Below are positions 12,606-25,350 of a DNA stretch of 64,000 bases, piece by piece. The stretch spans positions 62,001-126,000 of the forward strand of contig CAJQUW010012888.1 of assembly GCA_907163375.1 (NCBI GenBank), in the 5' to 3' direction. Below the pieces are notes generated by a model. It saw nothing but the letters and a program-made list of their open reading frames with translations, searched no databases and was not told where the DNA came from. This DNA is from Prostheceraeus crozeri. Lineage: Eukaryota > Platyhelminthes > Polycladida > Euryleptidae. Made by a program: the position numbers and the translations under genes. Every line of letters starts with the position of its first letter. Within the stretch, counting starts at the first letter, position 1.

Positions 12606-15169
12606 CAACATTAACGTATTAACGTTTTCAAGACACATTTAATCCCGGAAAGATTCTTGTGTCACCCAGCATTGCATATTTACATGTATATCCGAATAAA
12701 CATGCGTGCTTATCAAATCGTGAAACATCAAGTCATACCGATTCGATGGTTCGCACTTTTCCAATGTAGTCTAGTCTACATGGAAAATTTTCATCAACAT
12801 TCATAATGCACTGAACATATCGCACGAATTTACGAAATGCGAGTATCTAACAGAAATTGAAGATTTTTCATCTGTGAAGAAATGCGTGCTTGTTATGTCA
12901 ATAATGTATACACCAGACTGAACAAACATAAAAGATTTTGGAATTTTATCCCGACGTTTCGGACATAATGTAGAATGATTGAGCAAAGAGGGCCTATTGA
13001 AAAGATCTTTTTGCTTGGATATTTCACTGGCATCAAAGAGTGTGCTTTGTACACACACATATTATATTTTGCAGAGCTTTAGGAACCAAGCTCTCAACAA
13101 CTGTTTCTTACCTTGACCACTTATTTACCAATGTAGCGTAAGTGCCATGTATGTTAAGCATCTAACATCAAGTTTAGCTTGCATCCTGATACATTCTAAA
13201 TATATTTATTTCGCTGATAATGCAGCTTATATATAATTTTCGCAGCAAGTGTCATTGTTTTCTCAACGAGAGAATGCAATTCAATATTTCTGCATTTGAA
13301 GGATTCACGATGCTTTGGCATTTGCATCGATGTTGGCAATTCTACTTAACCAGCCTTCCATCAGATCAGGATATTTTGAGAAACTTTTTGTTTCTTTAGA
13401 TAGTTCTTGATAGTTCTAGATAGCTTCTTGACAATGAAATCTAAAATTGCTTTGATAAGAATTCAGGAAGGCAGTTTTAAATCTCTTCCCTTTCTTGTCA
13501 TCAAACTTTTGAAGCAGTTGTGATGGTCAATGCATTTGAAGATAAATACATTACTTTCATATTACTTTGTTTTGATTTTGGTATTCATTGTTATTGGGTA
13601 TTGTTTTGAATTAATGAATTGAGCGACTATCTTTATCTTCAAATTTCTTGTCATCGTTTACCAGTTTAGAATACTAATCATCTTGTAGGCTACGTACCCA
13701 TCTTCTGAGAAAGTATTTCGCAAGCTTGACTGCAAGCTTATCTGGCTGGATCTTACAGCACACATCAGTCATTTTTACCAACTAATGAACAATGCATTCC
13801 AAGCTTACATTTTGGTGTGATCTTGGTCCTCGGTAAAGGACAATGGTCCTTTCTTTGAAAGTTCTGTCAATGGATTTATTGTTAATACTTTTGATCATGT
13901 GTGCAAAATATGACGTCATGTTTTTCAGAAGGGCTTTTCCGATGACTGATAAACATTTTCAACAATTTCATATCTCAACAGATTCTGCATTAATTTTATT
14001 CATCAAGTTTATCAATTCAGTTTTTTAGGTCCTGTCAAATTATCTGAAATAAAGCATCTTTCAAACATTTTAAGTGCTGAATATAAACTTGAGTTCCAAT
14101 GAATCCGTTCTGCACCTTGCACAGGTGGATATGAGATATCTCTCAGTCATTGATCTTCAGACATATACTTGAAAGGCATTTTGAGAATCTAATCGCAACA
14201 GTTGATTACTTATGCGTGATTTATGCCACCATCTATGCAAAATGCTTTATGTCAGATTTCAAAATCAATTGTACTTCCAACGTATAAAATTATCGGTTGT
14301 GTCTGATTCCTATATACAATGTAACACAAATCTGCCTCCAGCACTGCAGTATCTTTTTTCAGTTTGGTATGTCCTAGGAATATTTGTTTGCTCTGAAAGT
14401 GCACCTGCATTTGTAGCAGACAGTTAAGCATTTCACATTCATGCGCTGTGCATCCATCTGCTGGATGTTTTAGACATTTTCTTGTTATGCATGATGAACC
14501 GCGCAATTGATTCATAAAAATTATTAAAGTACTTTGAGAATATTAAATTCCGCAAGGCGAAATCGTGCTTAAGCATCAATACACAACTTCAAATATACAA
14601 AATGATTGAATAGTCATTTTTCTCGTCAGTGGAAGTGACGAGAGAATAAACATTTCAAATCATCGGGTATTTCTTGCGGCATGAAATGTCAATAAATTAG
14701 ATTTAATGAACTAATTACACAATTAATTAATCAATCTATTACTGGGGCTGTGCTCCGTACAGGAGAATAGTTTTATCATTGACTCATGTCGCACATAATT
14801 TTGACGAAAGGATTTGTTAGGACTTGATGAAATCGCTGCTGTAATTGGCATTACAATAAATGTGATTGATTAGCTATCACAATGTGCAAATGAAATTTAA
14901 GTCCAATACTTATTTATATGTTTCAAACTCATCAACATGCACATACAGTCTATAGGAAACTCTGAAAAAGTATTTATCCACTAAAGAAATTAAGAAAACA
15001 AAGCTAATCTAGATTCTATGTCCATTTGCGTATGGTGCAGACAGTAATTTCTTAAAAAATAAAGACTCTTCACAAAATGAAAATAATCCAGAAATCCAGG
15101 CCAATTCAGAATGGCAGTCAGTTTTCATCTCTGGATGGACGACCAAATTGTATCTACTGTTAATAAGTA

Positions 15170-15545
15170 AATTTTCAAAATATGATTGTTAAGTGCACAG
15201 AAGTCCGACTTTTCGCTTTGTTCAAATGGGAATAGAATGGGAAACAGCTGTTGGTTGATGGTAATTTCAACTGCTCGGTTAGGTGCCTATCGGCGTCAAA
15301 TTCTCAATGTTGCTAGGTTTTGAGAAGAATGAAATTTGTGAAGCATGGGGTAGTCGCAGGATCGTGTCGCAAAGCAATCTTGTACGGTAATACATCAAAA
15401 TGCTTTTATTCTACAGGAAAAATTACAATAGCTGCGAATAGTTATCACATAGACAAGGTATCGACACCTCACCACCGCCAACCACAGGAGGTCAGAAACT
15501 TTTAAGGTGCTGTTGTCATGACAACGCATGTCCGCGACGCAATAT
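15170..15545. repeat. Interspersed repeat, family C copy
   Basis: The segment shares an ordered series of short matches with 60530-60870: gaagtccgacttttcgcttt, aaacagctgttggtt, ttttgagaagaatgaaattt, aaggtatcgacacc, and an 18-base identical stretch, gttgtcatgacaacgcat. The order is the same in both places, so it is a dispersed repeat copy. No coding capacity or terminal repeats were recognised. Confidence 0.55.
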
Positions 15546-17073
15546 TCTTTTCATTGTCCATGTCCGCTCTAGTCATTAAATATTATGCAAGCGCATCGGA
15601 TTCTTAAAGCCAGTATCTCTTAAATGCGTGACCCTACAGATGCATAAGACGTCCATATTGTGATTTTGAAATGATTCATTTCAGATTACCTTAGAATCTA
15701 ATTTTCAGTATGCTAATATCTATAATTTCATTAGAACAATTACATGTATATTGCTTTTGCGCTCATTATTAGCTTTAACTACTGTGTTAACCGTAGCATC
15801 TGTAAAACACGTGTGTGATCAATTAATTCTCAGCTAATATACTACGTGTACAACCATAAAAATGTGTATTTCACGATTTCTAAATCCTTCAGAGATTTTT
15901 CACGAACATACTTTGGAAAATATAACTTTAATACCTTCCTCCGTCCAAATATGAATGCACATACGTTTATCTGTTAACCTCTCTCCGTCTGTGCTTGCTT
16001 CTTTGACTTTCCGGCATTGATTATAACAGTCAGACATCGTAATTATCTCTGCATGGTATCCCAAACTTTGGAAAACTGGAATGCTGGAGACATCAGCATG
16101 GACATCAACAAAACTGATAGAAAGGAAATATAACAACTGACAAAAAATGATGTTTTGGTCCATTACACTTCACCAGTTTATCATTTTACATTACTTAATG
16201 CAGTTTGGCTGCAACTTTTGAGGAAGAAGAAAAATTGATTTCTTTTATCAATATATTGCTTAAGATGCATGTCATTTATTGGAATCGTTCAATCAAACAA
16301 TGGCTCATGCATGATTCGGAAGGCACATTATTGCTGCTACATGGCAGAATGATTGATCTCTATACGATAAAACATGAAGTATGTCGCCATCATTCGGCAT
16401 TCAATGCGGCATAGAGCAAATGACCACAAAAGCTTCATTTCATGTCGTTGACTTTACAAGTACCTAAAATTATTCTAAAAATCACAAGCAATGAATTACA
16501 ATTTATGAGAATTCACATTAAAAAGTCGCCGAATATATTGCCTTGATTACTTAATTGTCTAAAATTGTAAATGTTCCTCAAAGCCCTATCTATTTTTATA
16601 TTAATTTTTTTAGCATATAGTTTATTTATACTTATTACACTGAACTCTAATTTTTTTACACTCTTATAAAAATTGATAGAGTTCACTTAAATTGGAGATT
16701 TCTTCAAGTTACTATTTCCTTTGTCTTAATAAGAGCTGTTTTACCCTAAAACTGAAGTGTTTGAACAAGGCATTTAGATTTCAGTGAGCCGTGTTTGACC
16801 ATCACTGTACATTCAAAGATGAACCCAAATGCTTGTAGAGTAATAGATCTCAGAAACATGCTGCTCCCCTCACGCGTGACACGCATAATAATCTAAAGTC
16901 GTGATTATCATTTAAAAAACTGCACTTCAACCAAGAAATACATCGATCGTTGATGCTCCTATGCTTGGCAGGCGACATTATCTCCTAACAGTTTTTGCTA
17001 TTTTAAATGCTGCCTAAATGATCAGTGTCTGTGTAACGATGATAACAAAATTATGATGAAGTATGTGAAGGCG

Positions 17074-17151
17074 CCAGCTAGGGTTTGAGCGTACAAGATG
17101 TTAAAGGACCCGAAACGCGACCTAGCTGGTCATCTTGCTGATGAGCCCCTT
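17074..17151 (+). ncRNA. Hammerhead-ribozyme-like motif with swapped strand order
   Basis: All conserved hammerhead parts are present. CTGATGAG lies at 17138-17145. CGAAAC lies at 17111-17116. GCGTA (17089-17093) supplies the UH cleavage site, with A at 17093. Stem I is caagatg (17094-17100) with catcttg (17131-17137), 7 bp, abutting both the cleavage base and the C of CTGATGA. Stem III is GCGT (17089-17092) with ACGC (17115-17118), extended by a perfect 9-bp helix of ccagctagg (17074-17082) with cctagctgg (17121-17129). Stem II has the G17145-C17111 closing pair and cctt (17148-17151) with aagg (17104-17107). The linear order is substrate strand, GAAA strand, CTGATGA strand; every standard type (I, II, III) has the other cyclic order. 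The helices form a pseudoknot pattern. Activity is unproven, and the single-nucleotide link at 17130 may prevent all helices forming within one molecule. Confidence 0.5.
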
Positions 17152-18509
17152 CTTTTTGATGTTTGTTAGCCTTTCTGGACTGTTCACATATTGTATATTT
17201 CGTTTTATTGTTCTCTGCGCCTAATGTTTTATTCTTTATATGTAGGAGTGTACTAGTATCTTACCCGCTGACCGGCATGAACGCCTATCAGCCCTTTTAA
17301 GGACTAACATAATTAACGATTGTGTATTATATTCATTATTGTGTGTTATTATCTTATGAAGCACACTAACCCAACTTTTTCCTTTATTGTGCTTTTTGAG
17401 TGACACTACCATAAGGTACTTGTTTTAGTGCCGGATATATAAGTCATAGATGTCATTATAGTCTTGATCTTGGTCTGTGCAATGAATTTTAAAGAAAGTA
17501 TTGAATCAAAAGAATGACCTGTGGCCTCGCAGCATTCAATTGACTGATGAGTTGATTCTACAACTGATATATTTTAGCATCTACAACATTATAGGGCATG
17601 ACTGATGAAGCTGTAATACATGACAAATGATCAGTGCAATCAAGAAAATCATTTGAAATCAAATAAAGTAAAGCTGTCGATCACAAATGACGAAGGGACA
17701 TATTTACAAAGCGGCGCTAACAAAAAGTTGAATACGCCGTCTACAAAAGCTCCCGTTGGGAGAGGAATATGAATATGCCGTCAGAGAAGTCAGAGGCAAA
17801 ACTGTTGACAACCTTTCGTGCAAATAGAAGCTCCATAATTAATCGTCAAGGCCGGGAGACAATAGAGGCACCGTCGTAAATTACTTCATTACTGTCATGT
17901 TAATTGCTAAGTGTTTTACTTCAATTTGAAACGTGAAATCAGGCGAGAGGAATATAATTCCTCATTAACTTCGCTAATGGAAATGAATTGCTCTCATGAT
18001 CATTTGAGTGGTATTCTATAAGCTTGATTGCAATCGGTTGTTAAATGACGTAGGAAAGAGTCCCCGAGATCATGCACTATAACTTTGAGATTCAAAAATA
18101 AAGTTGGGAGATTGACGCAGTTCTCCTTGAAAATTGATAAGAAAAGTCTAGCTGTCTACAGAATTGTAATCTAACCGATTTGCTTTGGGTCAGCTACCAC
18201 ACTACAACTTTGAATAGGGTTATTGATACTAATATGTATGGCAAATCTGAACAATCTGAGCATGCAGAAAACTGAATGCAGATATCTGACTTATACCGGT
18301 ATACTGAAATAAAACTTACCCTTGTAGTGTCATTGCCAATGTGCTGCTTGTAGACGCTTGTAGACTATTTAGATACGCTTAACCTTGCCCAAACAGGAGA
18401 TGGCGCTTCGATCCTGTCGCAATTTTGCTGTAGTCACCCTCAGACGTCCGGACATGCGCTTTTGTCTAGCGTTAACGCATTTTCAAACTTTCACCAAAAA
18501 TCGTCCCAT

Positions 18510-19311
18510 CCAACCTATCTCGAGGTCATACGGACCAAGAGTCTTACTTTTCGGAGTCACTTGCTAAATATGACATCGAAAATAGGAACAAGAAACAATC
18601 TTCTGCAGATGATTGCTGGAATTAAATGAGGTGCGGATGCTACAACCTTGAGGACAACAGCGCTTGCACTGTGCTACTCAGCCGCAGAATATTGTGCTCC
18701 AGTGTGGCGGAGCTCCGCTCACTGCTCAAAGTTGGATGTGCAGCTGAACGTTACAAGGCGTATAATTTCCGGTACAATCCGCAGTAGTGAAGTAGAATGG
18801 TTGCCAGTTCTGTGCAATATTCCTCCTCCGGCAATGCGACGCGAGAACATCACTCGACGGCTCCTTGACTCACTGCCGCAATTCCAGGACCTCGGACCTC
18901 CTTTTGTTGGCCGACATCTGTGAACCACCGAGACTACGCTTGGTTTCACGTCATCCGATTTGGCGCGACCTACCTCCAGCGGACTTCGACACGACTGCGA
19001 CATGGAGGATGGCGTGGGCGAACTTAAACGTGAAGGAGAAAGGGGCTTTTGTCGGGCTTTCAACTACCACGACGGCAATGGACACTCCTGAACCGATTCC
19101 GAACAGGAGTAGGGATCTGCGCCTACACTCTAGACAAATGGGTGCTCGACGTACACCCGAGTGCATTTGCGGCTACGAGGAGCAGACGATCGAGCACATT
19201 ATAGAAAACTGTCCACTTTTTTCATTAAATGGAGGCCTTCAATGTCTCCATAGTTTTTCAGACACTCCTGTGGAGTGGCTTCAAAATCATTCAACATCAA
19301 ACTTTATGTGA
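18510..19311 (+). pseudogene. LINE reverse-transcriptase C-terminal fragment
   Basis: The reading frames give the 3' part of a non-LTR retrotransposon ORF2. TKSLTFRSHLLNM and IGTRNNLLQMIAG are followed by a stop where Trp is expected (TGA near 18626), then LRTTALALCYSAAEYCAPVW, the conserved block after the RT thumb. After a frameshift near 18900 come ICEPPRLRLVSRHPIW and the terminal zinc-knuckle-like CICGYEEQTIEHIIENCPLF. The stop and frameshift make it dead. The polymerase core (YADD) is absent, as expected for a 5'-truncated copy. It resembles Jockey/RTE-type elements in its C-terminal zinc motif; the exact clade is not determined. Confidence 0.8.
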
Positions 19312-19344
19312 TTGACTTTTTTGCATGCGAATGTATCTATACAA

Positions 19345-19915
19345 TTTGAGATTTGCAATTAGCAAGTTAGTGCGCCTGAAATAATTGATAGACATATTTT
19401 ATGATATACTTTTATTAATAATTTAATGTAAAGTAGGTAGGTTCCTGTTAGGACTCCGAGATCCTGAGATGTATACACCGACCATCATTGTGTGAGGTCG
19501 TGACTAAAAAAAAAATTTAGCATAATTTCAATAATTATTTCAGAAGCACTAACTTAGGCGATTTGCCAGTGGTGTGTTTAAAGTGATGTTTAATGAATGC
19601 CCGTCGAAATTTCACTAACTTGCTAACAGCAAATCTCAAATTTACCCATGCTTGCAACTTTAAATAGGGAGCTGGCGATGTTGAGAAATGTAAACTAGGC
19701 CTGCTGATGATTCCTGATATTGGATGAAATAGCATCTATTCAGATCTGTTTCCATTTTCAACTGAGGATGTAGCTCGATATTTAATTATTCTATTTACAT
19801 TGTGTTTGCAAAAAACAGTGTTCATATATTATTTCAGACCTTCAGACGCACCAACTTAGGCGATTTGCCAGTATTGTGTTTAAAGTGATATTTAATGAAA
19901 CAGGCAGAAAGAATC
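19345..19915. repeat. Dispersed foldback-type repeat, family D copy 1
   Basis: The segment gagatttgcaattagcaagt (19352) is inverted relative to 19612-19645 (acttgctaacagcaaatctc), and cgatttgccagt occurs twice in direct orientation (19559 and 19860). The block cctgatattggatgaaat near 19710 and ttcaactgaggatg near 19758 recur at 53708 and in the 53755-54045 region. It is therefore a dispersed repeat with inverted and direct subrepeats. No protein is encoded. Confidence 0.6.
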
Positions 19916-20254
19916 TCTCCATTGTTATTTAGATCATTATTTAGTACCTATGAAAATTCAATCAAGTTTTAGATGTCGAAATGTAAAGGAGATTTTAATA
20001 TTACTCGTGGCCTGACACATTTATCAATATCTTCAAAGTCGAAGCGGAACGAATGATTTGACACTTGGGAATTATTTTCAAAACGAGGAATAAAAAAGTA
20101 CATTTTTCTAATTAATTAAAAAACTCTTCATCTGTCTCCGAGCTTGTGCCCAACAACGATGAGAAGCACCAAGAAAAGCTGGACAGATGTATGTACTATA
20201 TCAATAGCCAACTTTTAATCACATTCAAGTCATCAAATTAACAGAGTATCCTCT

Positions 20255-20920
20255 CTACTCTTTCATTTCATTTTCTTGTTGCTCTTGCTGATCTAGCAGT
20301 TCTGCAAGTGTACTTTCTGAGTGAGTCTCCATTGTTGTTTGTTCCAGATCGATAAATTGAGATTCTGATCGCGTACTGTATGGCATTTTCTCGGACTTGT
20401 TGATATCAAAGCTCATCAGATTTTCTGAAGGATGTTCATCTTGATGTAATGCCTCATCTTGCAATGCCTGAATGTGTTCTAACTCTAATCTCTTTTCTTC
20501 ATCTATTCGTCTTTGTTCTTCAAGCAAAGCTTGTTCTAATTCTTCTTCCATACGTCTTAATCGAGCTAATTCCTTTTCTCTTTCCATTTCTTCCAATTGT
20601 TGCTGCTCTTCTAAAAGTTTTGCTTTCAGTGCTTGTTCAGCATTATATTCTGCTATTTCTATATCAAGTTTTTTCTTCTCCTCTTCATCTCGTTCTTTCA
20701 TTTGAATATTGTGATGATATTTGTAGAGAAAATATGCTAAATGTTCTATTGGATCGAAGGGCTTCTTCTTCACCAGATCAGCTAATCCGTATTTCAAGGC
20801 GTGAGCTACACTTTCCTTTAAGTATTCAGGATCTTCTTTTCCTTGACCATCTGTTCTTATCGATTTTTCTGTATAATCCCATCGCTCCGCCTTGTCAATG
20901 GGCCAATTTATATTCGTCAT
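20255..20920 (-). CDS. DPY30-motif protein, DYDC1/2-like, single exon
   Basis: The first ATG is at 20920, giving 221 residues; the eight upstream codons begin with TTG and are probably not translated. Residues about 32-71 form a Dpy-30 motif (YLKESVAHALKYGLADLVKK then PFDPIEHLAYFLYKY), a two-helix dimerisation fold that binds amphipathic helices. Residues about 75-165 are a charged Glu/Lys/Arg/Gln-rich coiled coil, and the tail has STLAELLDQ. A Dpy-30 motif followed by a long coiled coil matches the DYDC family, known or presumed to be ciliary/sperm axonemal (radial-spoke-type) proteins; the role here is inferred. The frame is intact, and the gene lies antisense inside a guanylate cyclase intron. 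DYDC genes in vertebrates contain introns, so a retrocopy is possible. attaaa (minus strand, about 20214-20219) could serve for polyadenylation. No clear poly(A) tract marks the 3' end. Confidence 0.85.
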   Translation of the reverse strand: MTNINWPIDKAERWDYTEKSIRTDGQGKEDPEYLKESVAHALKYGLADLVKKKPFDPIEHLAYFLYKYHHNIQMKERDEEEKKKLDIEIAEYNAEQALKAKLLEEQQQLEEMEREKELARLRRMEEELEQALLEEQRRIDEEKRLELEHIQALQDEALHQDEHPSENLMSFDINKSEKMPYSTRSESQFIDLEQTTMETHSESTLAELLDQQEQQENEMKE

Positions 20921-22029
20921 ATTTAACTTTATAGGTAAATACAATTATATTCCGCTTTGTATCAATCAAGTGCTGATTAATTTAGTCTGAAGCTATTTAT
21001 CTGTCAATAGTAAAGAATAAAGATGTTGAAAAAGATAGGCGTCTATTTCAAAACTTATGCAATATCATCATTTTCCCTTTACACAGATTTCGACATGCTA
21101 TGATAAGGTTTCATAGTTTTGAGTTTATGTCATAGAATTGGATCTTCCATGAATTCACATGAGAATACATGGCTATGTGTTTATGGACCAATTTCTATAG
21201 TGATTTCTTAATTTCGCAGGCCTACATGAAGTTGATGATGTCCTTCTTACAGAATGAAAAGTGCAGCAAAATTCTGAACAACTGTCCGTGTTTACTTTCA
21301 AAAATTTGAAGGCCATTCAGTAAAAAATTCAATAATATAGTCTCCTCCCGTAAGCATGTTGTCCATGTATTTCAGAATTTTTTGTAGAGCAATTAACATT
21401 TTTCATTTGATTCAAAGTGCTAATGTGCATGCATTGCGACTTCAAAGGATGACAAACATTGTTACTTCAAATTAACAATCATAAGCGGTAGCTAGGTTTG
21501 GGTTGAGCAATGATGGGCCTACTCGTATTGGCTGGCTTACAGACTGCTTAACCCGAGAAGTCACGTTTATCATGCATGAACTTATCTCTACTGTTCTTAT
21601 AGCAACATAGTTCGTGTACTAGATAGATTTGCCGTAAGATCTGTCCAGCTATACTTCGTAGCATTCAGAGGCTTTCTTTCATCACTTTTATTGAGAAATG
21701 AAACATTTTTTCACTTCTTTTTCTGAACTTTGGAGATGAAGAGGTCTACCACAGGATTAATGAAATTAGTGGGGTACTCAGTTGGGCCTATCGATGCTCA
21801 TTACCTGAAGCGCGAACTCCGTTCAGTTCATGTTCGCTTTTTTTGTCATCTAGTTTGTGATCTCACTGTTACAAAGTAACTAATGATCAAGCACTTCGTT
21901 TCAAGGAATAAAGCATTTTCAGCATTTATCAACACCATAGCAAAGTCAGGTTAGCTTCTCAACTATTGAATGTGTCATAAGGTAGTTTGGACTACTCCAT
22001 GAAACCGTACTGACCAATTCTTGTAAATA

Positions 22030-22713
22030 GTCCGGCAGCCAGAGCGAGTTTCTGCAGGGAACGAGCCCAAAAATGAGACTTTCACAGAATAATTTAAACC
22101 CTGTGCCTTCAACGAATCTGCGCGTCTGCCGAGTTCCAGTGAGTTCCCCTTCTTGTCAGTCAGAGTCAAAGAAAAACACATCCTTATCCAATGGGAAACA
22201 GATTGCAGCTATTGATTAAAGTGAAATATTCTTAGTTTTCTTTGATTGAGCGATAATTATTGAGTCCAGAGCCATAATTTTAGACATGGAATGTCTTCAT
22301 GTGCACGTGTAATTTCTAATGTATACGAGATTGTGATCAGATGTGGATTGGATTGCTCAAAATGTTTTTGTTTGCCGACTTTAGATGGTTTGCCAAATCT
22401 CAATGTGTTTGGTTTCATAGCCAGTGATGCATGAACATGATAGGAAATGTCTTCAAGACATTCCATGTCAAAAATCATAGCTCTGGGTTTCGTGCGCTTC
22501 GATTGCTTAATCAGAGAAAGCATATGAAATTCCATCTTTGCCAGAAACGTCAATCTGCGTCCCATTGGATAAGCACGTGTCTTTCTTTTATCCTGTCTGA
22601 CAAGAAGAGGAACTAATTAGAACTGGGCAGACGCGCAGATTTGTCGTAGCCATAATGTGTACATCATTTTCTGCCTTGTTCCCTGCTGCAGAAACTCGCT
22701 CTGGCTGCCGGAC
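22030..22713. mobile_element. Foldback DNA element, family A copy 2
   Basis: It shares ends with the element at 2713-3687: gtccggcagccagagcgagt at the left, inverted as actcgctctggctgccggac at the right, with TA on both sides (22028-22029 and 22714-22715). The arms also share internal sequence with copy 1, such as cttcttgtcag and aatgtttttgtttgccgac, but this copy is shorter (684 bp). The terminal repeats are better preserved than in copy 1. No transposase is encoded. Confidence 0.8.
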
Positions 22714-25253
22714 TAAAAGCGAAACGTATCCTCTAAGACGGGAGGGAGACAAGAATACATTGCAGCAATTTATAAGCTGCCTTTGATTACGCTTGCACCT
22801 AAGGGGTAAACTTATGACTCGTGCTGCATGGAAGATTCTGATAGCTTTTGAATTGTGGCTTACGACTTCTTCTGTGTGCCTCCAGCCTAAAACTGTCAAT
22901 AAATTTAGTGCCTATGTCTGAGAGGATCTTTCTATATTCGCATTCAATTCACTGCATTCTCTGAGTGAATAAATGGGATACATTTTTCATGATACATTTT
23001 GACAATATTTGAAAAACGTAGCACGGAAATATCTTCTTGCTTTGAATCAGATGAAGCTTTCCAGTTACATGGCAACATTCGTTGTTTACTCCTTTCTGTA
23101 GACACTGTTATTCAGTTATGATAGATTTATGTTGAACAGAACTTCGTCTACAGTCTGTTTCAATGTAACTATATATAGTCATCTATTAAGTTTGCACTCT
23201 AAGGTTTTGACTCTAGACATTTGATTTTGCATTTTATAATTTTCCATTTGTCATTGCAAAACCGCAAAGCTAGAATAAGAGTCAGAAGAAGAATATGATT
23301 GATAGTTTGAAGTAGTCCTGTGTCAATCCGAATGATTTGTTCAAAGGCAAAATCTTTCATGTATATGCTTATTCAATGTACTATAAATTACAAATGCAAG
23401 GTAATTCAAAAAGGAAACGGACTTACGTCAAAGTAGATTTATCAGCTTTAAGTTTTGTTGCTGAAAGGAAACTTTAGGGCGATCTTAATTTCTACAAATT
23501 ATGCATCACTAAGAGTTTGATAACTTTTATCACCCTCACTGATTTCAAAGAAAGAATTACAGATAAATTTCAGTAAGCTGAATGTCCTATATATCTTTTG
23601 ATTAATCACATTTGTCATTAAGATGCATTTAAAATTCTATCTGTAATATCTCAACGGGAGGGTTATCACTGAGGTAATAAAAACACTCCTAATCAGTTTT
23701 TGTAGACATTTTCAAGTGAATGTGAGAGAGGTTGTCTTGAAGGTTTTCAGCAAGTTTATCTCCCTAAAATTAATTTCAATTTTCATACAACACCTTTTTC
23801 TGAAAGACAGCAATTCTCCTTTGACAATTATGAATACTCAAAATTAATTAACAATTATTAATTTACTGTCGTCTAAGTCCATGCAAAGCAATTCAACAAC
23901 TCATGAAAACCGTATATGCATTCAATTTTCAAAAGTATCAATACTGCACCCACAGGTGGCTCAAATCGAAAATAACTCAAAGAATATACCAAGATTGAAA
24001 CTTTGGGGATAGTATATGCCTGTTATGAATATATGATAGTTAAAAAAAGAGCAAATTTTTTCGAAAAAATGTAAAAAACGACATTTTTCCATACTACTCA
24101 TTAATGTCATTACGTAATTGCAATACAAATTTTACCACGCTTTAATCAAATGTCATATTTATTGGCATGCTCTAGACGTCCTGTATTCAAAATTTCACGG
24201 ACATCGGTCGTGTAGTTGCTCCGCAAATTGTCCTTATTAATTTTTTCATAATTTAGATGAAAGTAGTATTTCTTAGATTTCATCTACTTAAAAAAATATG
24301 CCAGACTCAAAATGCATGAAATATATTTTTGAAATTCTTAATAAGCCGCACCAAGATATGTGTGCAATTTTATCGTGTCGCTTTAAAGAAAATCATAATT
24401 TTGTAACTTCAATAGTAGTACATTCCCTCCCATTAATGCATTAACTTAGGAAAATATACCAGGCTTAATACTTCAGGATCTAGCTATTTGAAGTCTCTAA
24501 AACAACATACTAAGTTTACAAGAATTTCTATGGTGGAATTTTGTAGTAATATACACACTTTTGGATGTGTTTTTGAAGTATTATACTCTTGAAAATTCGC
24601 AAATTAAAATTGATTCTAGCACCACAGATTCAAGAATTGTTAGTAGTGAGAAGTCAAGTAGACCTATATTGATTTTATCTTGATCATTCAGTGTATTTTA
24701 ATGTAAGGATGAGTCTAGCTATGAATGAAATAATTCAGTGCTGAATTAGAGAGTCACTAAATAAAATTAGATAGATTCACTGTACTAGTTGAATAAACAT
24801 AAACATCCACTTAACTATGTCTGTCAACTAGATAGTCATTTGTCAACTAAAATGTCATTTTGGACTATTGATTATTTTTGATTACATGAATTATTCATGT
24901 ATGCACATTATTCATCATGCTGTGATTTTTTAAGCACTGTATTTTCCTGTTTCAAATGGTACATTTCAATCAGTTATTCAGCACTGTCAAATCATCTGAC
25001 GGAGAAACGTGGACAGGAAGAAAATAGTCAATTAGACAGAATACAGATTCTGTACATGTGCATGTACGCTTATACAATTATCAGCCTCATTTTATTGCTC
25101 CTAGTGAGAACGCGTTAAAATAAAAAAGCACTTGTAGAGGACATTTAAACTTTTGCTTTAATTAATGAAGCACTCAAATGATGTTGATTCAGACGGATAT
25201 TATTATGCGAATTACTTTTGCGCAGCAGCAAACAATGAATAGACATAATAAGT

Positions 25254-25350
25254 TCATACGCTGACAATGACAAACAACGATTCAAGGAAATCGTAAATCA
25301 CAATTGTTATTGTTTTCCTTGAATCGTTGTTTGTCATTGTCAGCGCATGA
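25254..25350. repeat. Near-perfect 37-base hairpin
   Basis: Arms 25254-25290 and 25314-25350 are inverted copies (one mismatch seen) around a 23-base AT-rich loop. The arm core is gacaatgacaaacaacgatt. Weaker inverted similarity continues outside (cataata on one side, ttattatg on the other), so this is probably the centre of a small foldback element. The length and near-perfection are unlike a typical microRNA precursor with bulges. Confidence 0.6.

Noticed and set aside
17531..17570. Second hammerhead-like site (CTGATGAGTTG...CAAC)
   Set aside because: Stem II could form, but no GAAA follows it and there are no matching stems I or III.
20449..20934. 161-codon plus-strand ORF with hydrophobic stretches
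   Set aside because: It is the complement of the charged coiled-coil gene on the minus strand; Glu/Lys-rich codons read as Phe/Leu/Ser in antisense.
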